Positions 20,261 through 29,531 of a stretch of 64,000 bases of DNA are shown piece after piece. The DNA comes from Tabrizicola aquatica (GTDB lineage Bacteria; Pseudomonadota; Alphaproteobacteria; Rhodobacterales; Rhodobacteraceae). The stretch is taken from positions 248,001-312,000 of the forward strand of contig NZ_PJON01000001.1 in assembly GCF_002900975.1 (NCBI RefSeq), given 5' to 3'. Each line of letters begins with the position of its first letter. Position 1 is the first letter of the stretch. The position numbers were made by a program, and so were the translations under genes. The notes below the pieces were generated by a model that was given only the letters and a program-made list of their open reading frames with translations, was not told the origin of the DNA and did no database searches.

Positions 20261-21576
20261 GCTTCGGTCCGCAAGGCGGCGGCAAAGGCCCCGACCTGCC
20301 GGCCCTGCACCAGCCCGGCCTCGTTGCCAAAGCGGAAATGGATGCCGCCGTACAGCCGCGAGACTGCCGCCTCTTCCGCCGCCGCCGCGAAGGATGGAAA
20401 GCTGCGCACCGGCAGCCCTTCGTCCACATGCGTCTCGTCGTCAAAGGCGAAATCCTCGCCCAGCATCGCCGCCAGCACGGTCGAGGCCGCGCCCGACTGC
20501 GTCGAGTGCCCCGACGTATATTCCGGGAAGGGCGGTGTGATCAGCAGCGGCTCCCAGGCGGGGTCGATGTGGCGGCGGATATAGGTCACCGGGCGCAGAA
20601 GGTTGTATTTGAACTTCGTCGACCAGCACGAGATGAACGCATCCGCCTGCGCCACCCCCAGCTTGGCCAGCGTGGCCGAAATCACCTCGACCGGCAGCGC
20701 ATCGCGCTCGGCGATCTGCAGGACGATGGCGATCCAGTGGCCGGCCGGAGTGGGGGTCAGCATCGGATCGTCCGACCAGAACCGGGCGATCAGCTTCTGC
20801 TCGTCAGTCAGCCCGCGCCCAATCTCATGCACCTCGCGGGCGTGGTCGTGGAATGCGGACCCCGCCACCTCGTCATAGGCCGGGTGGGGCGGGGCGTCGC
20901 AGGCATCGGCGGCGGGGATGGCGAAGGTCCGGCACCCGGCCCATTGCGGCAGAAGTGGTGCCTGTTGCAGCCGGATCAGGTTGGTCGGCACCCAGTCCTG
21001 CGGGCGCGTTCCGGGAGTATACTCCATGGGAAAGCCCATGTTCTCGATCACCGCACCGCCATCGCCGCGCGCCCAGGCCAGGATATGCCCTGCCACCGCC
21101 GCGCCATGCGCCACGCTGCGCTCCACCACCGCCGCGTCGATTCCTGCGCTGGCGGTCTCGCCCATCTTGCGGCCCATCGCCTGAATCGCGCGCTGGCCGG
21201 TCGGGCCGGTGTTCCCGAACAACTCGGCCACCGCCCCCTGCAAGGCCGCGTGCAGGACACAAGGCGCGTCAAACGCGCCATCCGCACGGGCGGGCAGGGG
21301 GGCCAGCCCGTTCAACTGCCCTGCCAGGCTGACCAGCCGCCCATCGCCCGAGGCCAGCGCCTCATGCGCGGTGATCCCGATATAGGCAAAGGCCCGTGCC
21401 GCCACCGGGGGCACATAGGTCGCGGTGTGGCGCACCAGTTCCAGGATCAGCCGGTGCCACATCAGCACCACCTCGCGCGAGACATCGGCGCGGTCGGCGG
21501 CCAGGGCTGGCGAGAATTTCAGCGCAACGGGCGCGGCGATGGTAAAGCCAAGAACCTGACGGCGGCGAAACTGCAT
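20257..21576 (-). CDS. Vanadium-dependent haloperoxidase / PAP2-like protein
   Basis: 439 residues from ATG 21576, beginning MQFRRRQVLGFTIAAPVAL, a twin-arginine signal, which suits a cofactor-loaded enzyme exported folded. The vanadate/phosphate pocket is seen as KFKYNLLRPVTYIRR, then PPFPEYTSGHSTQSGAAS and EAAVSRLYGGIHFRFGNEAG, matching the K-RP, PSGH and SR-H pattern of the vanadium chloroperoxidase/acid phosphatase superfamily. Whether it oxidises halides or is a phosphatase cannot be decided here. It is the first gene of a two-gene unit with the CRTAC1-like protein. Confidence 0.88.
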   Translation of the reverse strand: MQFRRRQVLGFTIAAPVALKFSPALAADRADVSREVVLMWHRLILELVRHTATYVPPVAARAFAYIGITAHEALASGDGRLVSLAGQLNGLAPLPARADGAFDAPCVLHAALQGAVAELFGNTGPTGQRAIQAMGRKMGETASAGIDAAVVERSVAHGAAVAGHILAWARGDGGAVIENMGFPMEYTPGTRPQDWVPTNLIRLQQAPLLPQWAGCRTFAIPAADACDAPPHPAYDEVAGSAFHDHAREVHEIGRGLTDEQKLIARFWSDDPMLTPTPAGHWIAIVLQIAERDALPVEVISATLAKLGVAQADAFISCWSTKFKYNLLRPVTYIRRHIDPAWEPLLITPPFPEYTSGHSTQSGAASTVLAAMLGEDFAFDDETHVDEGLPVRSFPSFAAAAEEAAVSRLYGGIHFRFGNEAGLVQGRQVGAFAAALRTEA

Positions 21577-21677
21577 GGCGTCCTCCCGGGCGGCTGACAC
21601 CTTATGGCAAAGCGCGGCTTGGGCTGGCAAGCTGCGATGTTGGCGCTATCAGGCAGCGTCTCCCCGTCGGAGAACCT

Positions 21678-21706
21678 GCGAGGAGTGACGAAGTCATCGA
21701 CGAGCG
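21678..21706. repeat. 29-bp dispersed repeat, copy 1
   Basis: The plus-strand core GAGGAGTGACGAAGTCATCG lies within a 29-bp stretch that is identical, on the opposite strand, to 60306-60334. Here it starts 6 bp past the stop codon of the FAD oxidoreductase gene. In both places it directly follows or overlaps a gene's 3' end in the same relative orientation. Confidence 0.8.
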
Positions 21707-21712
21707 CGCCCG

Positions 21713-23086
21713 TCAGCTCCGCCCGGTCAGCCAGTTCCCCAGGCCGGCCAGCCGTGACGGCCCCGCGCCGGGCCGATCCTCGCGCCGGTCGGCGGCGTTC
21801 AGCAGCGCATACATCCCCGTCACGCCCAGCCAGCGGAACGGCTCGGCCTCCCATTCCTTCACCCGGCGGTTGACCCAGGGCAGATGCACGAGGTCCGTGT
21901 TCCGCCCCAGCACCAGATCCGCCAGCGTCCGCCCCGCCAGATTCGAGGTGGACACCCCAACCCCCACATAGCCCCCCGCCCAGCCCAGGCCCGTCGCCGG
22001 GTCCAGCCCCACCGTCGCGCACCAGTCGCGCGGCACGCCCAGGACACCGCACCAGGCATGGTCGATCCGCGCCCCCCGTGCGGCCGGAAAATGCCGGTGC
22101 AGGATCGCCACAAGCCGCCGCACCGTTTCGGCATCCGGCGCGCCGTCCACGTCGAGGTTGGAGCCAAAGCGATACGGCACCCCACGCGCGCCGACCGTGA
22201 TCCGGCCTTCCCGCGTGCGCTGGCAATAGCAATAGGCATTGGCGAAATCCCCCAGGATTTCATGGCCCTGCCACCCGATCTTCTCCCAGACCTCGGGCGG
22301 CAGGGGCTCGGTCGCGATCTGGGCCGAGTTCAGGGGCAACCACTCGCGCTTGCGGCCCGGCAGACCGGCGGTGAAGCCCTCGGTGCAGCGCAGGATCACC
22401 GGCGCGCGCACCTGGCCGCGGTCCGTGGTGACCAGACCCTTGTCATACCCCGTGACGGTTGTGCCCTCGACGATCCGCACCCCGGCCCGCTCCACCGCCG
22501 CGGCCAGGCCGCGCACCAGCTTGGCCGGCTGGATGCGCGCCACATTCGCCACCACCATCGCGCCCAGGGCACCGGGGATACGCACCCGCCGCGCCACCTC
22601 ATCCGCGCCGATCTCGTAGACCCGCTCTTCCTCGCCCCAGTGCCGGCGATGCGCGACCTCGGCCCGCATCCGTGCCAGTTGCGCAGGCTTCGTCGCGACC
22701 ATCAGCTCATCCGTGCGCTGGATATCCGCGTCGATGCCCTGCGTCTCGGCCACGCGGATCACCTCGTCCACCGTGCCGCCCATCGCCTCGACCATGGCGC
22801 GGACCTGATGCTCGCTGGACCCTTCCAGATAGCGCCGGTGATTCCAGGCGAACCCGCCCGTCAGCCAGCCGCCATTGCGGCCACTGGCGCCGAAGCCCGC
22901 GAAATCCTTTTCGATCACCAGCACATCCAGCGCAGGATTGGCCGCTTTCAGATACCAGGCCGCCCAAAGCCCGGTATAGCCCGCCCCGATGATCGCCACA
23001 TCTGCCGTCGCATCCCCGTCCAGCGCCCTGCGGCGATAGGGCAGCCCGATATCGCCGTACCAGAACGAGACATCGCCGATCTTCAT
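21713..23086 (-). CDS. FAD-dependent amine/amino-acid oxidoreductase (DadA/OrdL type)
   Basis: 457 residues from ATG 23086; the longer frame would run into the tRNA gene. The dinucleotide-binding motif is AIIGAGYTGLWAAWYL (about 31-46), followed by EKDFAGFGASGRNGGWLTGG, typical of DAO-family enzymes such as gamma-glutamylputrescine oxidase. The C-terminal GLDPATGLGWAGGYVGVGVSTSN is the second FAD-binding segment. It probably oxidises an amine or amino acid in the cytoplasm; the substrate is unknown. The start lies 17 bp after the tRNA 3' end, so the tRNA and this gene may share a transcript. Confidence 0.88.
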   Translation of the reverse strand: MKIGDVSFWYGDIGLPYRRRALDGDATADVAIIGAGYTGLWAAWYLKAANPALDVLVIEKDFAGFGASGRNGGWLTGGFAWNHRRYLEGSSEHQVRAMVEAMGGTVDEVIRVAETQGIDADIQRTDELMVATKPAQLARMRAEVAHRRHWGEEERVYEIGADEVARRVRIPGALGAMVVANVARIQPAKLVRGLAAAVERAGVRIVEGTTVTGYDKGLVTTDRGQVRAPVILRCTEGFTAGLPGRKREWLPLNSAQIATEPLPPEVWEKIGWQGHEILGDFANAYCYCQRTREGRITVGARGVPYRFGSNLDVDGAPDAETVRRLVAILHRHFPAARGARIDHAWCGVLGVPRDWCATVGLDPATGLGWAGGYVGVGVSTSNLAGRTLADLVLGRNTDLVHLPWVNRRVKEWEAEPFRWLGVTGMYALLNAADRREDRPGAGPSRLAGLGNWLTGRS

Positions 23087-23103
23087 CGCCACCCGCCAGG
23101 AAT

Positions 23104-23179
23104 TGGTAGGCCCGGAGGGACTCGAACCCCCAACCAAGGCGTTATGAGCGCCCTGCTCTAACCATTGAGCTACAGGCCC
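23104..23179 (-). tRNA. tRNA with CAU anticodon, probably tRNA-Ile2 (lysidine-modified)
   Basis: 76 nt cloverleaf with encoded CCA. On the minus strand: acceptor GGGCCTG/CGGGCCT, D-arm GCTC-GAGC, anticodon loop CTCATAA, T-arm GGGGG-TTCGAGT-CCCTC. The D-arm and anticodon stem (GGTTAGAGCAGGGCG...CGCCTTGG) resemble bacterial tRNA-Ile2 more than elongator tRNA-Met. If so, TilS converts C34 to lysidine so it reads AUA. Elongator tRNA-Met is the alternative. The first pair would be G-U. Confidence 0.85.
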
Positions 23180-23303
23180 GTAGCCCTTTGATGCCTAGCA
23201 GAGCCGTCGCGCCGGTCAAGCCTAAGCGGGGGCTTGAGATATTCGCGCGGCTTGCTAGGCTTTCATATCGGATTTTCCGAATTCACTTGGTCAGGAGATT
23301 GCC

Positions 23304-23510
23304 TTGAAGCTTGCAACCGCAGTGGCCTGGGTCGGGGCCTTGATGACGACCGCAACCGCCGCGCTGGCCGGGGTGGCCGCACCGACCCCCGCGCCGGAAG
23401 TATCGAGCGGCGGCGGCGACGGGGCCGTCCTTCTGGTGCTGATCCTTGGCGCACTGGTGATTGCGGGCGGCATGGCCGCACCGAAGGACCCTCCCGGCGA
23501 CGACGGCTGA
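23304..23510 (+). CDS. Small secreted/membrane protein, 68 residues
   Basis: TTG start with a good ribosome binding site (AGGAG, 7 bp upstream). A signal peptide (about 1-22, ending ALAG) is followed by a short PTPAPEVSSGGG linker, a second hydrophobic segment (about 41-58, AVLLVLILGALVIAGGMAA) and an acidic tail PKDPPGDDG. The layout suggests a small inner-membrane protein. No family recognised; similar short proteins with a glycine-rich linker and one C-terminal helix are common in rhodobacters. Confidence 0.6.
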   Translation: MKLATAVAWVGALMTTATAALAGVAAPTPAPEVSSGGGDGAVLLVLILGALVIAGGMAAPKDPPGDDG

Positions 23511-23531
23511 CAGACGTCACCGCACGGGGGC

Positions 23532-24479
23532 CTAGCCTTTCGGCCCCCGCTGCAGGACGCGACGCAGCGGATCCCACAGCATCGGCCCCAGGCGCTGCGT
23601 CATCAGCGCCCGTTCCGCCTCGCCCGCCAGGCCCAGGGTCAGATGCTCACGCCCCCGGATCACGTAAAGCGTGCCGAACATCCAGTCCCACAAGGCCAGC
23701 GAGTTGCCGAAGTTCCGGTCATGGTGGGCCGGATCGACGCTGTGGTGGATCTGGTGCTGCGCGGGCGAGATCACCAGATGCTCCAGCACCGGGCCATAGC
23801 TTAGCCAGACATGGCTATGGTGCAGCGCCGCAAGGGCGGCATTGGCCAGGACGATGCACAGGTTCAGCCCGGCAATCTCGGCCACCGCCGTGCCCTCGGC
23901 CAGGGTGCCGATCAGCAGGCCCTGGCACAGACCCACGAACACCGCCTGCGCGATGCTGGTCAGCAGGTTCGCGACCGGATGCTGGCGATAGGTGGTGAAG
24001 GGTGTCATCACCTCGGCGCTGTGGTGGACCGCGTGCAGGGGCCAGATCCGTGCCCAGCGGTGGTAGATGCGATGCACCCAGTAGATCGAGAAATCCGACG
24101 GCAGCCACAGCACGACAGCCAGCGCCACCGGCCCCAGGCTTTCGGCCGGAATCAGGGGCGCCGGGATCAGCCCCGCCACCCCCGCCGCGACAAAGGTGGT
24201 GACCGCCAGCCCCGCGAACAGGCCCAGGATCGCCATCAGCCGGCCCAGGACGAACAGTTGCAGGTCGATCAGATGCGACGGATGCCGCCAGATTCGCCCC
24301 GGCACCAGCCAGCGCCAGAACCCCACGCCCCGATCCCCCCGTTCGGCCCGGTCGCGCCCCGCCGCCTCGCGCCGCCAGACCCAGAAGGCCGCCAGCCCGG
24401 CCAATGCCAAATAGGCCGGCGCCGTGACCAGGCCCGGATCAAAGAGAATCGCATAAAGCTCGGCAAGCGTATCCGTCAC
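23532..24479 (-). CDS. Sterol desaturase / fatty acid hydroxylase family membrane protein
   Basis: 315 residues from GTG 24479, preceded by GGAAGAG at good distance; an in-frame TTG at 24515 would add 12 residues. The di-iron histidine clusters are visible: [24 protein letters not shown] and [14 protein letters not shown]. Four or more hydrophobic segments surround them. The family hydroxylates or desaturates lipids at the membrane (for example carotenoids, sterols or ornithine lipids). The substrate is unknown. It is divergent from purM. Confidence 0.88.
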   Translation of the reverse strand: MTDTLAELYAILFDPGLVTAPAYLALAGLAAFWVWRREAAGRDRAERGDRGVGFWRWLVPGRIWRHPSHLIDLQLFVLGRLMAILGLFAGLAVTTFVAAGVAGLIPAPLIPAESLGPVALAVVLWLPSDFSIYWVHRIYHRWARIWPLHAVHHSAEVMTPFTTYRQHPVANLLTSIAQAVFVGLCQGLLIGTLAEGTAVAEIAGLNLCIVLANAALAALHHSHVWLSYGPVLEHLVISPAQHQIHHSVDPAHHDRNFGNSLALWDWMFGTLYVIRGREHLTLGLAGEAERALMTQRLGPMLWDPLRRVLQRGPKG

Positions 24480-24604
24480 GGCACCGCTCTTCCCAGGGTC
24501 CGCCCAAGGCAACAATCCCCCGCCCCGCCCGTCAAGGCCGCAGTTGCCGCTGCGCCCCTTCTGGTGTAGCGGACGGGCAAGATCAGCGGCGACAGAGGTG
24601 GAAG

Positions 24605-25651
24605 ATGGCGACGGGGCACAACGGGCTGACCTATGCCGATGCGGGCGTGGACATCGACGCAGGCAACGCGCTTGTCGACCGGATCAAACCCGCCGCCAAG
24701 GCGACCAGCCGCCCCGGGGTGATGGGCGGTCTCGGCGGCTTTGGCGCGCTGTTCGACCTGAAGGCCGCGGGCTACCAGGACCCGGTCCTTGTCGCCGCGA
24801 CCGACGGAGTCGGGACCAAGCTTCGTATCGCCATCGACACGGGCCATGTCGACACCATCGGCATCGACCTTGTCGCCATGTGCGTCAACGACCTGGTCTG
24901 CCAGGGCGCGGAACCGCTGTTCTTCCTGGACTACTTCGCCACCGGCAAGCTCGACGTCGATCAGGCCACCCGCATCATCTCGGGCATCGCCAAGGGCTGC
25001 GCCGATTCGGGTTGCGCGCTGATCGGCGGCGAGACAGCCGAAATGCCGGGCATGTACCACAAGGGCGACTTCGACCTGGCCGGTTTCGCCGTCGGCGCGA
25101 TGGAGCGGGGGCAGGATCTGCCGAAGGGCGTCGAAAAGGGCGACGTCCTCCTCGGCCTCGCCTCGAATGGCGTCCATTCCAACGGCTACAGCTTCGTGCG
25201 CAAGGTGGTCGAGCTTTCCGGCCTTGGCTGGGACCATGCCTCGCCCTTCTCCAAGGGCACGCTCGGCGAGGCGCTCCTCACCCCCACCCGGCTTTACGTC
25301 AAACCCGCCCTCGCCGCGATCCGCGCGGGCGGCGTCCACGGCCTTGCGCATATCACCGGCGGCGGCCTGACCGAGAACCCGCCCCGCGTCCTGCCAGAGG
25401 GGCTGGCCTGTCAGATCGACCTTGGCGCCTGGCAACTGCCCCCGGTGTTCCGCTGGCTGGCCAGCACGGCGAACATGTCGGAACCCGAACTTCTGAAAAC
25501 CTTCAACTGCGGCATCGGCATGATCCTTGTCGTGGCCGCAGACCGGGCCGAGGCGCTGACCGACCTTCTGCAAGCCGAAGGTGAAACCGTCGCCCGCCTG
25601 GGGACCATCGTCGAAGGGCAGGGGGTCATCTACCAGGGCAAGCTCCTGTGA
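24605..25651 (+). CDS. purM: Phosphoribosylformylglycinamidine cyclo-ligase (AIR synthetase)
   Basis: 348 residues, family length. [47 protein letters not shown] and [17 protein letters not shown] are diagnostic. It closes the imidazole ring of 5-aminoimidazole ribotide with ATP in purine synthesis. GAGGTGG lies just upstream of the ATG. Its stop overlaps the GTG start of purN (GTGA), the normal alphaproteobacterial purMN pair. Confidence 0.97.
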   Translation: MATGHNGLTYADAGVDIDAGNALVDRIKPAAKATSRPGVMGGLGGFGALFDLKAAGYQDPVLVAATDGVGTKLRIAIDTGHVDTIGIDLVAMCVNDLVCQGAEPLFFLDYFATGKLDVDQATRIISGIAKGCADSGCALIGGETAEMPGMYHKGDFDLAGFAVGAMERGQDLPKGVEKGDVLLGLASNGVHSNGYSFVRKVVELSGLGWDHASPFSKGTLGEALLTPTRLYVKPALAAIRAGGVHGLAHITGGGLTENPPRVLPEGLACQIDLGAWQLPPVFRWLASTANMSEPELLKTFNCGIGMILVVAADRAEALTDLLQAEGETVARLGTIVEGQGVIYQGKLL

Positions 25652-26235
25652 AGCGCGTCGCCATCCTGATTTCCGGGGGTGGCTCGAACATGCTGGCCCT
25701 GGTGCAGGACATGACCGGCGACCACCCGGCCCGGCCGGTCCTGGTCGCCTCGAACGACCCGGCCGCCGGGGGGCTGGCCAAGGCCCGGGCGCTGGGCATC
25801 CCGACCGCCGCCGTGGACCACCGCGCCTATCCCGACCGCCAGGCGTTCGAAACCGCGCTGGCCGCGCAAATCGACGCCGCCCAGCCCGATATCCTGTGCC
25901 TTGCCGGCTTCATGCGCATCCTGACGCCCGGCTTCATCCGCCGCTACCAGGGCCGGATGCTGAACATCCACCCCTCGCTGTTGCCGAAATACCCCGGCCT
26001 GCACACCCATGCCCGCGCCCTTGCCGCCGGCGACGACCAGGCCGGCTGCACCGTGCATGAAGTGACCGAGGATCTGGACGCCGGCCCGATCCTTGGCCAG
26101 GCCCGCGTTCGCGTCCTGCCCGGCGACACCCAGGATACCCTTGCCGCCCGCGTCCTGACCCACGAACACCGCCTCTATCCGGCCGTCCTGCGCCGCTTTG
26201 CCACCGGCGACCGCACCCCGCTGACGCTAGACTGA
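25648..26235 (+). CDS. purN: Phosphoribosylglycinamide formyltransferase
   Basis: 195 residues from a GTG overlapping the purM stop. [17 protein letters not shown] is the substrate-binding loop; [30 protein letters not shown] carries the folate-site Asn-His pair, and the Asp of EDLDAGPIL completes the catalytic set. It transfers the formyl group from 10-formyl-tetrahydrofolate to GAR. The last 9 bp overlap the convergent DUF454 gene. Confidence 0.96.
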   Translation: MKRVAILISGGGSNMLALVQDMTGDHPARPVLVASNDPAAGGLAKARALGIPTAAVDHRAYPDRQAFETALAAQIDAAQPDILCLAGFMRILTPGFIRRYQGRMLNIHPSLLPKYPGLHTHARALAAGDDQAGCTVHEVTEDLDAGPILGQARVRVLPGDTQDTLAARVLTHEHRLYPAVLRRFATGDRTPLTLD

Positions 26236-26589
26236 CGGCCCATCCGGCCGCGACAGCACGAACCAGCAGCCGACCGCGATCAGCCCACCCTGCGCCAGCA
26301 AGACCGGCCAGCCCAGCCCCGCCCAGACCGAGACGCCAAACACCACCGCCATGCTGCCCACCGCCAGCCGCTTGGCCGGACGCGAGATCGCGCCGTTGTC
26401 CTCCCAGTTGCGGATCGGCGGGCCAAAGGCCGGATGCGCCAGCAGCCAGCCATGCAACCGGGGCGAGGATTTGGCAAAGCACGCCGCCGCCACCAGCAGG
26501 AAGGGCGTCGTCGGCAGCACCGGCAACACCACGCCCAGAAGCCCCAGCCCCAGGGCCAGCAAGCCCGCCGCCAGCCACAGGGTGCGCAT
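26227..26589 (-). CDS. DUF454 (YbaN) family inner-membrane protein
   Basis: 120 residues from ATG 26589, starting MRTLWLAAGLLALGLGLLGVVLPVLPTTPF. The LGVVLPVLPTTPFLL motif and a following SPRLHGWLLAHPAFGPPI block are characteristic of DUF454. Two further hydrophobic stretches (VGSMAVVFGVSVWAG and LLAQGGLIAVGCWFV) complete the helices. Function is unknown in the family. It ends inside the last codons of purN. Confidence 0.85.
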   Translation of the reverse strand: MRTLWLAAGLLALGLGLLGVVLPVLPTTPFLLVAAACFAKSSPRLHGWLLAHPAFGPPIRNWEDNGAISRPAKRLAVGSMAVVFGVSVWAGLGWPVLLAQGGLIAVGCWFVLSRPDGPSV

Positions 26590-26719
26590 CCAGGTCCTCC
26601 GATCTGTTACCACCAGCGCACGCTCGCCCCGGAACCGCAACCCCGCCTCTTTCCTTTTGGCCCCACCCCGCCTATAGCGGCCAAAATCCGGGCGGGATGA
26701 CCCCGCGAAAGGTGGCCTT

Positions 26720-27874
26720 ATGCGCACGATCACGACGACCGAAGACCTCGCCGCCTTCTGTGCGGCCGCCAAGGCCCAGCCCTTCGTCACCATCGACACC
26801 GAATTCCTGCGGGAACGCACCTACTGGTCCAAGCTGTGCCTGATCCAGATGGCGCTGCCGGGGCAGGGCGAGGCCGTCCTCATCGACCCGATCGAGGGCG
26901 AGGACATGTCGATGGAACCGCTCTACGACCTCTTCCGGCACGAGGCGACGGTCAAGGTGTTCCACGCCGCCCGGCAGGATCTTGAGATCTTCTTCGTCGA
27001 AGGCCGCGTGTTCCCGACCCCGCTCTTTGACACCCAGGTCGCCGCGATGGTCTGCGGCTTTGGCGAACAGGTGGGATACGAGACGCTGGTGAAGAAGATC
27101 GCCAAGGCGAACCTCGACAAGACCAGCCGTTTCACCGACTGGTCGCGCCGCCCGCTTTCGGACGCGCAAAAGGACTATGCCCTGGCCGATGTGACGCATC
27201 TGCGGGTGATCTACGAATTCCTGGCCGCGCAACTGGCCAAGAACGGCCGCGCCGATTGGGTGGCCGAGGAGTTGTCGCTGCTGACCGATCCTGCGACCTA
27301 TACCGTCAACCCGGATGAGGCGTGGCAGCGGATCAAGACGCGCACCACCTCGGGCCGCTTTCTGGCCGTGGTCAAGGCGCTCGCCCGCTTCCGCGAGACC
27401 TATGCCCAGGCGCAGAACGTGCCGCGCAGCCGGGTGATGAAGGACGACGCGCTTCTGGAACTCGCCTCGACCCGGCCGACCACGGTCGAGGAGTTGGGCC
27501 GCTCGCGCCTCCTCCTGCGCGAAGGCCGCAAGCCCGAGATCGCCGAGGGCATCCTGGCCGCCGTCAAGGAAGGGCTGGAGATGCGGCCCGAGGACATCCC
27601 CCGGATCGACGCCGCGCGCGAACAGATGCAGGTGAACCCGGCACTGGCCGATCTTCTGCGGGTGCTGTTGAAAGCCAAATCCGAGTCGCTGGGCGTGGCC
27701 CCCCGCCTGATCGCATCGTCCGCCGACCTGGACCTGATCGCCGCCGGCGAGCGTGACGTGCCCGCCCTTTCCGGCTGGCGGCGCGAGGCCTTCGGCGACG
27801 ACGCCATGCGCCTGTGCAAGGGCGAGATCGCGCTGTCCGCCAAGGGCCATGAGGTCCGCGTCGTCCACCTCTGA
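26720..27874 (+). CDS. rnd: Ribonuclease D
   Basis: 384 residues. The DEDD exonuclease domain shows TIDTEFLRERTYW (D-E), FHAARQDLEIF (D) and YALADVTHLRVIY (Y-D), so all catalytic acids are present. A helical HRDC-type C-terminal part follows (about 210-380). It trims 3' ends of tRNA precursors and other structured RNAs. It starts divergently from the DUF454 gene, which lies 130 bp upstream. Confidence 0.95.
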   Translation: MRTITTTEDLAAFCAAAKAQPFVTIDTEFLRERTYWSKLCLIQMALPGQGEAVLIDPIEGEDMSMEPLYDLFRHEATVKVFHAARQDLEIFFVEGRVFPTPLFDTQVAAMVCGFGEQVGYETLVKKIAKANLDKTSRFTDWSRRPLSDAQKDYALADVTHLRVIYEFLAAQLAKNGRADWVAEELSLLTDPATYTVNPDEAWQRIKTRTTSGRFLAVVKALARFRETYAQAQNVPRSRVMKDDALLELASTRPTTVEELGRSRLLLREGRKPEIAEGILAAVKEGLEMRPEDIPRIDAAREQMQVNPALADLLRVLLKAKSESLGVAPRLIASSADLDLIAAGERDVPALSGWRREAFGDDAMRLCKGEIALSAKGHEVRVVHL

Positions 27875-27916
27875 CGGCGCGGCAAGCGGCCAAGCCGGAC
27901 GCGCGCCCCTGCCACA

Positions 27917-28080
27917 GCGTAGGGTGTGCTTCCAGCGCACCTCTTCCTGCCGCGCCGAATCGTCCGGCCGCAACAGGCCAGCCTGTGCTTCCTGCGCACT
28001 GCTCTTGCCCGACCCGAACCGCAGGCGACAGACAGAACCAACCCCGGTTGCCGCCGCGTAGGGTGTGCTTCCAGCGCACC
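27917..28080. repeat. REP-like GTAG hairpin cluster in the rnd downstream spacer
   Basis: The 327-bp gene-free region 27875-28201 holds two identical 25-bp copies (27917-27941 and 28056-28080) of GCGTAG followed by GGTGTGCTTCCAGCGCACC, a 7-bp stem with one wobble pair. A decayed third copy (CCTGTGCTTCCTGCGCACTG) lies at about 27981-28000. GTAG at the 5' foot and a short GC stem match REP sequences served by RAYT transposases; no RAYT gene is in the window. Nothing else gene-like is seen in the spacer. Confidence 0.65.
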
Positions 28081-28201
28081 GCTCACAGGGAAAATCGCCC
28101 CGAAACCAGCCAATCCAAGGTCTTAACAAACCCTGAACGACCGCGCTCAAGCCACTGATATCCCGAAACTATCCGGTTTTGTCCACCGTGGGCAGCCAGC
28201 C

Positions 28202-28660
28202 CTACCGCCGCGCCGACCGCGCGTTGGTCGCGCCCTGCACCACGATCTCGCCCACCTGGTCCAGCTTGTAGTCGGACACGAAGACCGCCACATCGATCTC
28301 ACGCGAGCGGGGGGTGTTCACATCCGCCGGCCCCGTCGGCGGCAGGATGCGGAACTCATAGACCAGGACGCCCTGCTGGTCCGTCTCCGCCGCCACCAGC
28401 TCGGCCGCCCAGAAGCCCTGCGTCGGTGCCAGCCCCCGCGCCCGCACGATCGCCCCGCCCGGCATCGGCTCGACCACCAGGCTGACCACGGTCTCGACCA
28501 GCGGCCGCTGATCCCGCACCTGTTCCGGCAGCACGATCGTCTCGCGCGGCTCGGACCGGCCGAACCAGTTGAACGGGTTCAACCGGCTGTCCCGGAACCC
28601 GCCGCAGCCCGCAAGGGTGGCGCAGAGCGTCAGAAGCAGCACGGGGCGAACAAGGGACAT
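28202..28660 (-). CDS. Hypothetical lipoprotein
   Basis: 152 residues from ATG 28660. A lipoprotein signal MSLVRPVLLLTLCATLAGC places the lipidated Cys at about residue 19. The mature protein begins GGFRDSRLNPFNWFGRSE and has a beta-rich single domain (LVETVVSLVVEPMPGGAIVRARGL, FWAAELVAAET, REIDVAVFVSDYKL). It resembles small outer-membrane or periplasmic lipoproteins found throughout Rhodobacteraceae; function unknown. It is divergent from sufE. Confidence 0.78.
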   Translation of the reverse strand: MSLVRPVLLLTLCATLAGCGGFRDSRLNPFNWFGRSEPRETIVLPEQVRDQRPLVETVVSLVVEPMPGGAIVRARGLAPTQGFWAAELVAAETDQQGVLVYEFRILPPTGPADVNTPRSREIDVAVFVSDYKLDQVGEIVVQGATNARSARR

Positions 28661-28782
28661 GGGCGGCCTTCCTGAAGTGTCATCCTTGGGTAGCCGATGG
28701 GGCCGCGTTTGAAAAGCATCTCTCTCAGGCTGGACCTTTCGGCTGCGCGGCCTTACCTCCACCACAACGACCGGAGCATGCC

Positions 28783-29193
28783 ATGGCCACCGCCGCCTTC
28801 GAAGACCTCGCCGAAACCTTCGAATTCCTGGACGACTGGGAAGACCGCTATCGTCACGTGATCGAGTTGGGCAAGGCGATGCCGCCCCTCGACGACTCGT
28901 TCAAGGTCCCCGCGCTGAAAGTGCAAGGCTGCGCAAGTCAGGTCTGGCTGCGCCCGGTGATCGAGGACGGACGCTTCGACTTTCAGGGCGACAGCGACGC
29001 GATGATCGTCCGCGGCCTGATCGCGGTCCTGCACGCCCTGTACGCGGGCCTGCCGCTGGCCGAGGTGACCAAGGTCGACGCCCCGGCCGAACTGGGCCGC
29101 CTGGGGCTGAATGAACACCTCTCCAGCCAGCGATCCAACGGGGTCCGCGCGATGGTCGAGCGGATCCGCGAGACCGCCGCTAGCCGCGCGTGA
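28783..29193 (+). CDS. sufE: SufE-family cysteine-desulfurase activator
   Basis: 136 residues, family length. The active cysteine is in VQGCASQVWLRP; FLDDWEDRYRHVIELGKAMPPLDD is the standard N-terminus. SufE accepts the persulfide from SufS and passes it to the Fe-S scaffold. GGAG precedes the ATG at good spacing. It stands apart from any suf operon. Its 3' end overlaps the convergent DUF427 gene by 14 bp. Confidence 0.93.
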   Translation: MATAAFEDLAETFEFLDDWEDRYRHVIELGKAMPPLDDSFKVPALKVQGCASQVWLRPVIEDGRFDFQGDSDAMIVRGLIAVLHALYAGLPLAEVTKVDAPAELGRLGLNEHLSSQRSNGVRAMVERIRETAASRA

Positions 29194-29521
29194 CCCGGAC
29201 CCGGTCGGTATAGAAGGCCAGATGCCCGGCAATCGCCGCGACATCGGCCTTCGGGGCCTCATAGGACCAGACTGCGTTCTCCAGAAGCCGCTCTCCGTCC
29301 CGGACCGAGTAATAGCTGGCTTGGCCCTTCCACGGGCAGGTCGTCGCCCGTGGGGTGCGCTCCAGCAGGTCCATGTCCAGATCCTCGCGCGGGACATAAA
29401 CCACGGGCGGCGCGCTGCCCTCGCGCAGTTCCAGCGCGCGGTGGCTGGTGCCCAGGACCGTGCTGCCGGCAGTGACCGTGATCTTGTCGGCAATCGGCGA
29501 GATGGTGATGTGGCTGGCCAT
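29180..29521 (-). CDS. DUF427 family protein
   Basis: 113 residues from ATG 29521 (MASHITISPIADKITVTAG). The family core PPVVYVPREDLDMDLLERT, TTCPWKGQASYYSV and NAVWSYEAPK is complete. DUF427 proteins are small soluble beta proteins of unknown role. The start lies 10 bp after the stop of the aminopeptidase-P-like gene on the same strand, so the two form an operon. Confidence 0.88.
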   Translation of the reverse strand: MASHITISPIADKITVTAGSTVLGTSHRALELREGSAPPVVYVPREDLDMDLLERTPRATTCPWKGQASYYSVRDGERLLENAVWSYEAPKADVAAIAGHLAFYTDRVRVTRG

Positions 29522-29531
29522 CGGCTTCTCC

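Noticed and set aside
23104-23179. Assignment as elongator tRNA-Met
   Set aside because: The anticodon is CAU, but the D-arm and anticodon-stem sequence fit tRNA-Ile2 better; kept as an alternative only.
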